DNA from: Haemonchus contortus
Lineage: Eukaryota > Nematoda > Chromadorea > Rhabditida > Trichostrongylidae
Assembly (NCBI GenBank): GCA_000469685.2
Contig: LS997562.1
Span: 32,571,715 to 32,635,714 of the forward strand
Direction of reading: 5' to 3'
Length of the DNA stretch: 64,000 nt
The notes beneath the pieces were generated by a model, which saw nothing but the letters and a program-made list of their open reading frames with translations, was not told where the DNA came from and ran no database searches. Below, one piece after another: positions 55,393 through 64,000 of this stretch (position 1 is its first letter; each line of letters opens with the position of its first letter). A program made the translations under genes and the position numbers.

Positions 55393-58300
55393 GTAAGATA
55401 CAATTTTTTCCATCCGAGCCTATGCGAATTTACATTTATTTATATGGTTTTAGACCTCATCTCCTGAAGCTAAACGACGACTTTTTGATAACACTGATCT
55501 TCAAGGTATGATCTCGATATATAACTGATATAATGTTGGTAAATCGGAGTCGATATTTTTTGATTTGAAATTTTCTGCACTTCACTCAAGCATCAGGTTG
55601 TTATATACCTGTGAGGATTAGTTGAGAGAACCTTGACCTTGGAAATCATACATAAATGAGTTTGTGGACGTATTCCATCATTACGACAGAAATTTTCCGG
55701 AGACTAACTGAATTGGAACAACCTTTTTACTGAAAGAAACACTAAGTTATCCGCGCCGCAACAGTGTTAGTAATCCAAGAATCGAAGGTAAACGATAGTA
55801 GGAAAAGGATACATGGATAAGATGTTCTCCAGTGCTATTAAAATCAATGGGAAGATATCCACCAAAGGGATTAAGCATGAACGACGATGGTATTCTCTTA
55901 CGTTAACCGTTTAATGAGCACCACTCAGACAAGATCTAGACGAAGTAGTATTCACTCTTGGTGGCCCACCTCAGATTCTCATGGAAATAATGATAATAAG
56001 CGTTCATTCAAGCAAAACTCACCCTCTTTTTCACAAAAGGGCACATTGTCTTATTGCTGTAATATCGTTCCACGTATTGAAAAAAGTAGATGACTCGTTG
56101 ATCTTCTATTTCATATTTGTTGTATTCATAACTCGAAGCTCCATAAATAAGCGTGTTCAAGTTCTGCATTTTCAGGCGGTAGCCAGGATTCTGGATCTGT
56201 ATCACCAACGATAAGTGAGTGTTTGGGACGTGCATCTCCTAAACAATATGTGCAAGCGGAAGCTCTCGAAGATCGGCAATCTGTTGAAAAGGGTGATACG
56301 AATAGTAAGGTATGCGAAGATTGTAACCCTCTGTACACTTTCGAATAGTGGAATTTTTTCCAATTTTCCAATATCTTACTGGATTCCACTACTCTTGAGT
56401 TTTCTCTGCAAGGCTCGTATCAAATGAATATCGTTTATCACACTCATCATCTTACATAGAATCGCAGAAATTTTTAGCTTTTTAAGAGCTCCGCCGTTAC
56501 GCAAAAGTGTTGAAGTTTCTAGCACTCGCTCATCGATAGAATGGCACGAGTGGAACAGTCTCTGTCCCTTGTGATAACCAAGTTAATTTAGAGTGCTAGC
56601 GTTGAACCAAATGAACGGATCAATTCTGTTGCCCAAGAAGGTGTGGAACCTGACACACAGCCTCAGCCTGCTCTAGGTGTGGCCTCAACTTCTCTTCAAG
56701 CAGAAATCCGATCCACGGATGTTTCGGCACGCTCATCTCCATGTTCGTTGGTGCAACAACCTGAGCGTAAGTCGGTGAGTCAGAGTAGCAAATTGTATTG
56801 CAGCTCAACGCGGTCTTAATTTTTCTATTCATCCTCTAGGCGGTGCCGCTATACACAGAATGATTACTTTGTGGTAGTGCTCTCGAAAAGAAAGCCTAGT
56901 GAGCTACCTCCTTTCAATATTAAGTATCAAAGTTACCTAGAAAAAATGCTAATGGAAGAATTTTCAAAAGGAATAGTGGCAAAATTGACAGCAACTTTTC
57001 TCAAACTCCTGCTTTCTAGACACCTCTTCCTCCACCATTTCCGAAACGAAAGCGTGTGCAGTCATTATCCGGTGCCAACACGTCTTCGCCATCAACTGCT
57101 ATTCCTCTTTCGAAATTAAGCGATAACAGGTATGTTACACTAGAATCTTTACTTAATGTTTTAATTCCTGTAATGCATTTGTTTCGCTGAGGCACAAGGA
57201 GTCCTTTCCAGAGCTCCAATTCGTTACAGTTTATTCTAGATATGTAAAAATGCTCGAAGTGAGTTTGAATGTGCCCTGCTCATCTCTCTTCATGTGTTCA
57301 TCCATCCCACTTATGCCTTTCCATTTGAGTTAGACCACTTTTGTTTAGCCGATTTTGTGCTGGCCTCACAATAAAAATAAAGGAAACTCGGCAGAACGTA
57401 GACTGAGATGGATCTTTCACATGTGTGTACCTATCATTGTGCACTATCATAGTCTTGTGTAATGAATACATTACTTTGACGTTCAACATTGAAGTCTGAA
57501 AACTAATTTTGCGGTTAATCGCGTATTTTCAACCGAGCATGTTCTCTTAGCAAACCGTTTTAGTACTCAATATTTGCAGTGCCTCCGGTCCCTTTGAGGA
57601 TGGTTTACGCAAGAGCGAGTCCCTATCTGTCCCTTCTGAGGCCAAGGTTGGTGATTTTGTTCAATTTGGTAATGTCTTTTTTAAGTAGATTCAAAACGTG
57701 AAGGGTAATGTAGTCCTCAAAATAGCGAAAAAAATCTTGAAAAAGCCAATTTGGCCACATTATGAGGCGCTACGCTGCCTACTACATTGAATCATCACGG
57801 CACCATGCATGCAGATGCTTACCCTCTGTGCTAGAAAAAGCGCTTTATGTGAAGCGAGGACCGGCTCTTGTACACTTCAGAACACTATTAACGCTTCGCT
57901 GGAGTTCTTATTACCCTAATCGTCTTGCAATAAGTGTGTGAAGCATGGGTTGAAGATAAAATTAGTTTAAGTTTTTTCTGAAAAGTTGCGCCGAGTGATT
58001 TGGTTGCGCGCTGGAGCTCCTATCTAGTAAGGGTTTACTGATACTCGTTGTTTTGTCATTGTTCGAGGTCCTGAGGCACACAATTAGTGAGCTCTCCTCA
58101 CTAATTGTGTGCCTCAGGACCTCGAACAATGACAGAGCTAGATTATCAGGAAAGCAGAACTCAGGTAACCAAGTGTAGACAAATGGCATCTGTCATTTCA
58201 TACGATTTCCACCTAATTGCGGGTAGGGGCGTACGCGCAAATCATTATTGGCAGTGGTGGCTGGCATTCAAAGCTTAAATGACCGTTGAATCGAATGCTT

Positions 58301-61300
58301 TCAGATCGGGAGAATTTCTACGGAACAAAGGTCTTTGCTTGCCTTACCCTTATATGTATATCTTTTCGGTTTGCATGGTGTGCATATCTTCAGACCTGCG
58401 CTAGTATTGAATTCCTCATTTCTCAGAAAACAAAAGATCGCAAAGGCCCGCGTCAATCTATTATTTCTACTCATTGACCGGTTACCATGTGGAACAGCGT
58501 TTTCATTCACCACTTTCAAAAAAAATCAAGTCATTTCACCATGAGCTCTTATTTTTAGTTTCAAGTTTTACATAGTTTACACTTTGTTCTTAAATTTTCA
58601 ACCTTCCATCATTGAGAACTTGCATCATTTGTCTGCACCGGTTTCCACATATTTCTTGTTTTGCACTATTCTTCGCATGATCAACCGATACGTTTTTTTG
58701 CACTATTATGAGCCGAGAGCTTGAACAAAGCGTAGTGTTATTCGGAGAAACTAGAGAGTAGAATATCAGCCATGTGTGACAGTGGCATGAAAATTTTTCA
58801 ACAGGGTCATGATTCGTTAACACCCTTTCGCTTCCTAATTTCCTGAACAACTCCTTGATCTGTTATATGTCAAATTATGGGTGGTTCCCCTGATATATAC
58901 ATAATACCAATCGAACGTTATCGTTTTGCATGTAACGTGAAGGAGAGAGCATGCTTTATCGCTGCTTCCGCATTTGCATATTTTTGTCAAAAAAAAGCAA
59001 ATAAATAAACGATCATTTCTCATCAGTAAAACTGGTGACAAAAGATAGGAACCAAAAGAACAAAAATGTCGGGGATGTACAGTACCGTTCAAAAAGAAAT
59101 CACCTTCAACCTTTTTTGCCATAACTCATCTCAAACTCAATGTTTTTGACTCATTTTTTGGTATGTTGTCAACAGTTGTGATATTCAATGTATCTATCAC
59201 AGAAGTCACGAAACGCCTTTTTATTTCGTTCAAAAGGCCACTTTTCACATTTTTTCTGAACAGGACAAAATAACATTAGTTTCATTAATTTAATATAAAT
59301 CACTTGACTTGAATGCTATCATCATGAGATTAAAACCTAATTAACTACTAGTCTTATACTTTGTAGTGAAGCCGTTGGCATCGATAATTTCTTGGTATCT
59401 GCGGGGCATTGGTTCGACCAACTTGTCGATCAGGCACTCATCGATTCCCTTCCATTCCTCTTCAAGTAGGCCAAATTTCTGAGCAGCATTTGTGACTGTT
59501 TTATCGGCTATCCTTTTCTTGAGTTCTTACCACGAGGGTCCACTAATGTTCAGGTCAGGGGACTGGCTAGGTGAGTCAAGGCATCGAATTTCCCGATGAG
59601 TCAACCACTCGCGCGCCCCTTCTAGATCTGTGTCTGGGGTCGTTATCTCACTGGAATTAAATTTTCTTCCGTGCACACGACGTTAGAAAGGTAGCGTGAA
59701 TTTTTCCAAAATGTCTACGTACATCTGCTAGGCCGCAGAGGTGAGAATATGGTGCATGGACCCCATGCTTAGACTCGGAGACCATCCCCAAACCAATACT
59801 GAGCCGGCACCATACCTGACAGTTGTCAAATGGTACTTGCGGTCGGAAGTTTTGTTTTAAAAGGTCGTCTACGGACAAAACTCGAGTGAACCAAGCAAAA
59901 CAATCTTTGACTAGTCGCTTTAGATGACTTCGCGTCATTGATCGAAGATCCAGTGAAGGTGCTAACGCGCCCATTGAAGTCGAGCTCGTCTGTTTTTTCA
60001 GAGATCCAGATACCTTCTGACAAGACTCCCTCCATACATTCCAGCAACCCATAGGCGTCTGTTGATGGTACCTTAGATGGTAGCGACGTCGCCGTCGTCG
60101 ATATTTCGGCCATTATATCGGAAGATGCTCGTCTGGGATCTTGAGCCGACGCACAAATGATCTTTCTATCGTCCTCAGAAGCGGCAACCCGTAACCTTCC
60201 CGAGCTGGCTCGCTTGATTGGGTCTATGAGAGACTCAATACCTTTGATAGCCTTCGTAATCGTAGACATTGGTACAGCAAACAGCCTTGGATGTTGAGCA
60301 TGGGTCAGTTCCTGCTTACTGCCCCTGGCAATCGGCGGAGAGCTGCTCCAAGCTTAGAAAGCGACAGCCAGACTTTTGTTTCTTCACTGGGAGTGATTAG
60401 CTGACAGAATAGAAGGATCACCAATATTTCTAGACTCGAAAAACATAATGAATCTTACCTAGACAACATGCTCCTTTCGCAAGTTTTATGAAAAAAATTC
60501 ACTCACTTGGCCGGAAGTGAGCTAGCGCCAATTCTGCATAGCAGGAGAGCCGGTAATGTTTGATAAGTGTGCTGTCAAAAAACCGGGTAAAACGATTGAG
60601 TTCAAGACGAGTTATGGCAGAAAAGATTCAAGGTGATTTCTTTTTGAACGGTACTGTAACTGAATACTGCTGCTGCCTGTACTGTATCGCCACGTATTCA
60701 TAGCCTTCTTCATGTATTCACCCTGTGCTATATACCGCTGTACTTGTTTTACGGTATACAAATATTTTTTATGATCCTGCTTTACCAGGCGAACTATTCC
60801 AACAGTGGCACTATAGCTGACACACTGCAATCTGGTTGATATGTTTGGATCTGCAGCAGGATATTTGACGTATAAGCTGCCATATTTATCCTTCCCTTAG
60901 AAAGCATTAAATTTAACAGATACTCGTTCGAAATATCTTTATCATCTTTTTGATTCGACAGATGTGTGGTGCCGTTTCTCAAGTTCTCTTTGTAAGTGAT
61001 TAACGCAGTTGTCTTCAATGTTTTGTACTACAGTTCTATATTTGTATAAGAAATGAGTTTCTCTAAAGTTATATGTTTGATTGTAATGTTTTTTGGTTTT
61101 TGATTCAGCAAGACGTGAGACAGGATCAAGGGTCTCGCGATATTCAAGAGAATGTTGTGAACAAAGCCGAGGTATAATTCATAGCGTTTTTTTAACAAGT
61201 CTACTTTCATTTTATTTGGGAGGTCGTTTTCAGCCAATCTCCAAGGGACCGTTTGTTCGACCTCATGGTTTTGACCGAGGTTTGACGGTAAGCCACTTTA

Positions 61301-61885
61301 TTTTTGTGTTGACTATTGCTATATTGGTGTATTAGAATATAACTCTTAGGAAATGAGCATGTAGCGTTTAAAAAAGAGCACCAAAGAGTTCCCTGCGCAT
61401 GACTTATGGTGGTCACTTGCATTACAAGCATACTTGCAGGTGGAACGTATTCATGGGTTTATTCGACGAGCCGATCTCTTGTTCGCAGTGGTGCAATTCA
61501 AAAATTGCGATGTCGTCGAAATCCTTGCGACCCACATCCTCAAGCATTATGAGCCTATGGTGAGTGTTTTATCTATTGTTAAGTAAAAGTGTAAAAGACC
61601 AAACCTCTGACAGACCTTTCCTATCCCTATGTTAGGACGTGAAAATCAATAGGAGGTGAAATCCACATGCACACATTCTTTTTTCAAAACTGTAATTGTT
61701 TCGTTTGATCTGCTACAAAATGTGTTATCCGTGTGACATCCGAACAGTTTTGATCTATTTTCATCTGAATGTTTTAGGCTTTGATCCGTGGTTTCGAAGA
61801 GCACCATATTCGATCTCGCAGAAATGCAATCTTGTCATCACCTCAGCTGTTATCACCTCCTCCATCTAGTAAACAACAATGTTAA
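54350..61885 (+). CDS. HP1-like protein: chromodomain plus chromoshadow domain, 409 aa, 13 exons
   Basis: Predicted heterochromatin-protein-1 type chromatin reader. Exons: 54350-54412, 54956-54994, 55106-55213, 55264-55392, 55454-55505, 56176-56309, 56592-56774, 57020-57129, 57580-57646, 61109-61171, 61234-61287, 61440-61559, 61778-61885. All have GT/AG borders and agree in phase; the stop is TAA. A TTATTTCAG acceptor lies 2 bp before the first ATG, as expected for a spliced-leader site or a 5' UTR intron. Order: basic N-terminus, chromodomain (about 32-83), long Ser/Gln/Pro-rich hinge, chromoshadow domain (about 326-392). C. elegans HPL-1 and HPL-2 are roughly half this length by memory, so the hinge is unusually long. 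I cannot name a specific orthologue. No canonical AATAAA is seen after the stop. Confidence 0.85.
55454..57646 (+). CDS. HP1-like gene exons 5-9: hinge region
   Basis: The hinge of about 180 residues is rich in Ser, Gln, Pro and Glu. Exon 5 has SSPEAKRRLFDNTDLQ, exon 6 GGSQDSGSVSPTISE, exon 7 PDTQPQPALGVAST and exon 8 TPLPPPFPKRKRV. Exon 9 closes with SESLSVPSEAK. PKRKR (about residues 244-248) looks like a nuclear localisation signal. The exon 8 acceptor is placed at 57020, because the nearer one at 56840 runs into a stop in both usable phases. Confidence 0.75.
58054..58134. repeat. Near-perfect 38-bp inverted repeat with a 5-nt loop
   Basis: Arm 58054-58091 is the exact complement of 58097-58134, joined by CTCTC. 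The arms run from TGTCATTGTTCGAGGTCCTG inward to ATTAGTGAG. A transcript from either strand would form a long uninterrupted hairpin. No terminal duplication was identified. Confidence 0.95.
59080..60656 (-). mobile_element. Tc1-like transposon, 1,577 bp, with TA duplication
   Basis: About 48-bp terminal inverted repeats start CAGTACCGTTCAAAAAGAAA and differ at three positions; TA flanks both ends (59078-59079, 60657-60658). The transposase reads on the minus strand. The N-terminal frame (60269-59826) has GRLRVAASEDDRKIICASAQ, like the Tc1 helix-turn-helix. Near 59580-59530 the frame has CLDSPSQSPDLN, the block with the second catalytic Asp, and then KRIADKTVTNAAQKFG and RRYQEIIDANG up to 59345. 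A TAA at 59527-59529 and frame changes in the middle inactivate the gene, while the ends look young. Confidence 0.9.
61109..61885 (+). CDS. HP1-like gene exons 10-13: chromoshadow domain and C-terminus
   Basis: Exon 11 brings KGPFVRPHGFDRGLT, exon 12 VERIHGFIRRADLLFAVVQF and VVEILATHILKHYEPM, and exon 13 ALIRGFEEHHIR. This matches the HP1 chromoshadow pattern GFxRGL.xExIxGxT..G.L.F...K, then .P..(V/I)I.FYEE, with Gly-Phe-Glu-Glu in the last helix. The domain normally forms a dimer that binds PxVxL peptides. A short tail with LLSPPPSSKQQC follows. Introns here are short, while the one before exon 10 is 3.5 kb. Confidence 0.88.
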
Positions 61886-62982
61886 ATTATTTAGAGTGTC
61901 ATGTACCCTCTGTATATTCATGTATGTTTGAGGTTTCTGATGTTACCACTTCATCATGGGATTGTTTTACGATAGTATGTTTTACACTTTCTGCGCTAAT
62001 CTGTAATTATACTTATCGATTAAGTTATTCATAAAGTAATGTATGCAGTCAATGTCCTTGCTGTTTTTTACCATTGAAATCTCATAATGTTATAATATTT
62101 AGTTAGCTTAGAGACAGAAGGACAGAACCTGAGACATAACATGGCCGTTTGAAGTTGAAATTTACATACGAATCAATGTGGAAGCGATTTCCATGAAATT
62201 TCCGAGTACATAGAAAAATCAGTGGACCAGCATCTACTAGTATTCAGGGGTGCACAACACATCTTCTTGAACTAATTACTGACGGTTAAATCATAATAAT
62301 GAGAGCACATCCAAAAGCGAGTGCATCCAGCTTGAGAACAGAGACTCAAATTAGTTTTCAGGAAAAGAAATGTCGGTGCAGCATAACAAAGAGTAGTGTA
62401 AATAATTCAAAGCTAAAGTTTTGATTTCCGCATCGAAAATCATCTTGGAAATGGTCACGAATCAAGAAACAGAACCAGCAGGAGCGGGAGCAGAGTTAAT
62501 CTAGTAACCAACACAAGTTGCTGTTGCTTGTTTCCATCCATTTGGAGAACAATGTTGGTTCGCTTTGTTCAGGTCGGGAGGAATCTGACAAAATTTGGCG
62601 GTTGTGACTGATTTTCCCTCTTTCTCTCAACCAAAGCGAAAGCATCATGACTCTTGAATTCTGTTGAGAAGGTTGCGACGGCTTCATTTATACCCGAATC
62701 CTCACGGCAACCGGCGGTGGTTTCGAGACAATTATGGCAATCCTCCACCAGAAGCTTGAATGTCTCCTATGCACAAGGGCTGTTATGCGCGATCGGAAGC
62801 GGCGAGGGCGGCACACCGCGCGTGTAGAGGACCACCCACCCGTTGAGCTGAAGTGTGGTAGATCCTATCAGATCAATGTTTTGTAATGCTAAGAGGTTTT
62901 CCAGGAGTCACTTAATGGGTCATACAGAAGTCATCGATAATTATTCTAAACATACCAATTCCTACAATATTTAGGTGAAGGG

Positions 62983-63193
62983 CGGAGGTGGTGTAGTAGT
63001 AAATGGGCGCACTATCTCACACGCACGGTCAGGGGTTCGAATCCCGGAACGATATCCGCCTAGGCTAACCGAGCCTTCCATCTCTCTGGGCCCGGTTAAT
63101 TGTTACTAGACTTGTCTGGGAGGATAAAAGCGTTTTGTACATCGGCTGGCCACCGCAAGTCATTGTATAGGCCCGACACGCACTCATTACGAC
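62983..63193 (+). mobile_element. tRNA-derived SINE, family A, copy 8
   Basis: The head GGAGGTGGTGTAGTAGTAAA and B box GGGGTTCGAATCCCGG are the cleanest in the window. The body (CTAACCGAGCCTTCCATC, CTTGTCTGGGAGGATAAAAG) and TCGGCTGGCCACCGCAAGTC follow. The tail stops near 63193, where copy 9 begins in opposite orientation. Confidence 0.78.
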
Positions 63194-63415
63194 CGACTTC
63201 CATTCAGAATCGCAGAGATATTTTGAATATATGGCCTATGTAATGATAGGCAGGTGCCAGCCGATGAAAAATCAGTGCACATCCTCACAGACCAACCTGG
63301 TACCAAATAATGGATCCCGTAGAGATGGATGGCATAGTCGGGCTGTCCGTAAATCGGTTCGAGATTCGATTCATGAGCCATGCGTGTGTGGTAGTACGCT
63401 ACTTGCAACTGTTCC
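63194..63415 (-). mobile_element. tRNA-derived SINE, family A, copy 9 (tail to tail with copy 8)
   Basis: Starts CGACTTCCATTCAGAATCGC, the complement of the family tail, and reads back through CCAGCCGATG, GACCAACCTGGTACC and GAGATGGATGG to a B-box-like region near 63355-63370. It has more changes than copy 8. Confidence 0.7.
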
Positions 63416-63771
63416 ATTTTCGCCCAGTGCACTTTATTGCGATCTAATTTGACCGAGTCGAAGCAGTTGACACCCAGCTCTTATGATTAACAATCTGACA
63501 TCCAGTGCCTTTTATGAGCTGCATTCTACCTGCTCAGTTTCCCTTCTATTTGTATAACAACTATGCGGAGTGTCAACATCGATTCCCCAACTTGTCGGTG
63601 ATGGTTGCGACTTTGTTTTTTTTTCATAAACTGGTTCCTTGATAATTCTCGAATTCCATGGATCAAACTCTTTGCTAGTTCGGTATGCTCTCTGGGTTTT
63701 CATAATAACAGGCAAGCTAGAGCTCATTCAAGAAGCATCGAAGCCAGCATAAGGCAGTAAATTCTGGTATA

Positions 63772-63933
63772 TCAAAAGAACCGCACCGCCTCTACGTTCC
63801 GTTGGGCACGTCCGCGGCCGCTTAACATAACTGCATGATGGATATCAGGCAGTGGAAGTCCGCTGATGTAGCCGTAGCGTCTGTACTTGATTGCAAAATA
63901 GTTGACCGCATCTGAGGTGTCAGTGTCAGGAGA
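63772..63933 (-). CDS. Likely last exon of an unidentified gene, truncated at the right edge
   Basis: After an ATTCTAG acceptor the minus strand reads in frame for 53 codons to a TGA at 63772-63774. It has SPDTDTSDAVNYFAIKYRRY, GYISGLPLPDIHHAV and GRGRAQRNVEAVRFF at the end. Codon use is strongly C-ending and coding-like. Upstream, 63967-64000 could be the end of the previous exon (CTKKIGFPEK), but that leaves an intron of only 33 bp, so the true upstream border is uncertain. The product is not recognised. Confidence 0.5.
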   Translation of the reverse strand, partial: SPDTDTSDAVNYFAIKYRRYGYISGLPLPDIHHAVMLSGRGRAQRNVEAVRFF

Positions 63934-64000
63934 CTAGAATTTACAATAATGAACTTCAGCATCTACCTTCTCAGGGAAGCCAATTTTCTTTGTACACTTA

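Larger units (their letters stand above)
57647..61108 (+). other. HP1-like gene intron 9 (3,462 bp)
   Basis: Contains a near-perfect hairpin at 58054-58134 and a Tc1-like element at 59080-60656. The remaining parts (57647-58050, 58140-59075, 60660-61108) show no coding potential. Intron 5 (55506-56175, 670 bp) and intron 1 (54413-54955, 543 bp) hold nothing notable. Confidence 0.8.
61886..63771. other. Region between the HP1-like gene and the right-edge gene
   Basis: 61886-62040 is probably the 3' UTR of the HP1-like gene, with CATAAAGTAA at 62030 as a weak polyadenylation signal. A GC-richer block lies at 62700-62850. SINE copies 8 and 9 occupy 62983-63415. Nothing else is recognised. The two genes converge here. 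Confidence 0.6.

Noticed and set aside
59657..60052. 131-codon minus-strand frame in the Tc1-like element
   Set aside because: It shares the region with the frame at 60269-59826 that carries the transposase helix-turn-helix pattern. After frameshifts only parts can be coding, so it was not listed as a gene.
62983..63060. Possible functional tRNA gene
   Set aside because: The A and B boxes are present, but the rest does not fold as a cloverleaf by eye, and the same head precedes SINE bodies at several other sites.
1..64000. CRISPR arrays, bacterial operons, phage genes or rRNA
   Set aside because: None seen. The introns, splice signals and eukaryotic transposons make a bacterial or phage origin untenable.

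Overview
The window is eukaryotic genomic DNA that reads as a nematode, probably a strongylid (clade V) parasite of the hookworm type. It is AT-rich. Two genes are split into many short exons with GT..AG introns and TTTCAG-like acceptors, and the introns range from under 100 bp to 18 kb. The largest gene matches UNC-89 (obscurin) of Caenorhabditis elegans almost exon by exon. The repeats fit too: a deleted bandit/mariner-like element, a Tc1-like element, RTE-like reverse transcriptase remnants, tRNA-derived SINEs and several fold-back elements. The family comparisons come from memory, not from a search, and the species is not determined.

Layout. Positions 1-41176 on the minus strand hold the 5' part of unc-89: 28 complete exons and one cut by the left edge, about 1,073 residues. 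The order is a short N-terminal leader, SH3, RhoGEF (DH), PH, a Ser-rich linker and then Ig domains 1 to 6. All 28 splice junctions keep frame. The rest of the gene lies left of position 1. Its introns are very uneven; one inside the DH domain is 18,265 bp and another before the DH domain is 7,691 bp. Both hold SINEs or fold-back repeats, and the second also holds an unexplained 119-codon open frame.

Positions 41177-54347 are a 13 kb intergenic stretch between two divergently transcribed genes, and I found no host gene in it. It is a graveyard of mobile DNA: a 576-bp mariner deletion derivative, a 571-bp palindromic element, RTE-like fragments, a 1.9-kb fold-back with tRNA-like boxes in its arms, a GC-rich inverted repeat and a tRNA-derived SINE. 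Positions 54350-61885 on the plus strand hold a 13-exon gene for a 409-residue HP1-like protein with an N-terminal chromodomain and a C-terminal chromoshadow domain. Its 3.5-kb ninth intron contains a complete Tc1-like insertion and a near-perfect 38-bp hairpin. Positions 61886-64000 hold two SINEs joined tail to tail and, at the right edge on the minus strand, the likely last exon of a further gene.

Function. UNC-89 is a giant M-line scaffold and Rho activator of muscle sarcomeres. The HP1-like protein should bind methylated histone tails in chromatin. Nothing suggests the two work together. I saw no rRNA gene, no convincing intact tRNA gene, no CRISPR array and no prokaryotic operon.
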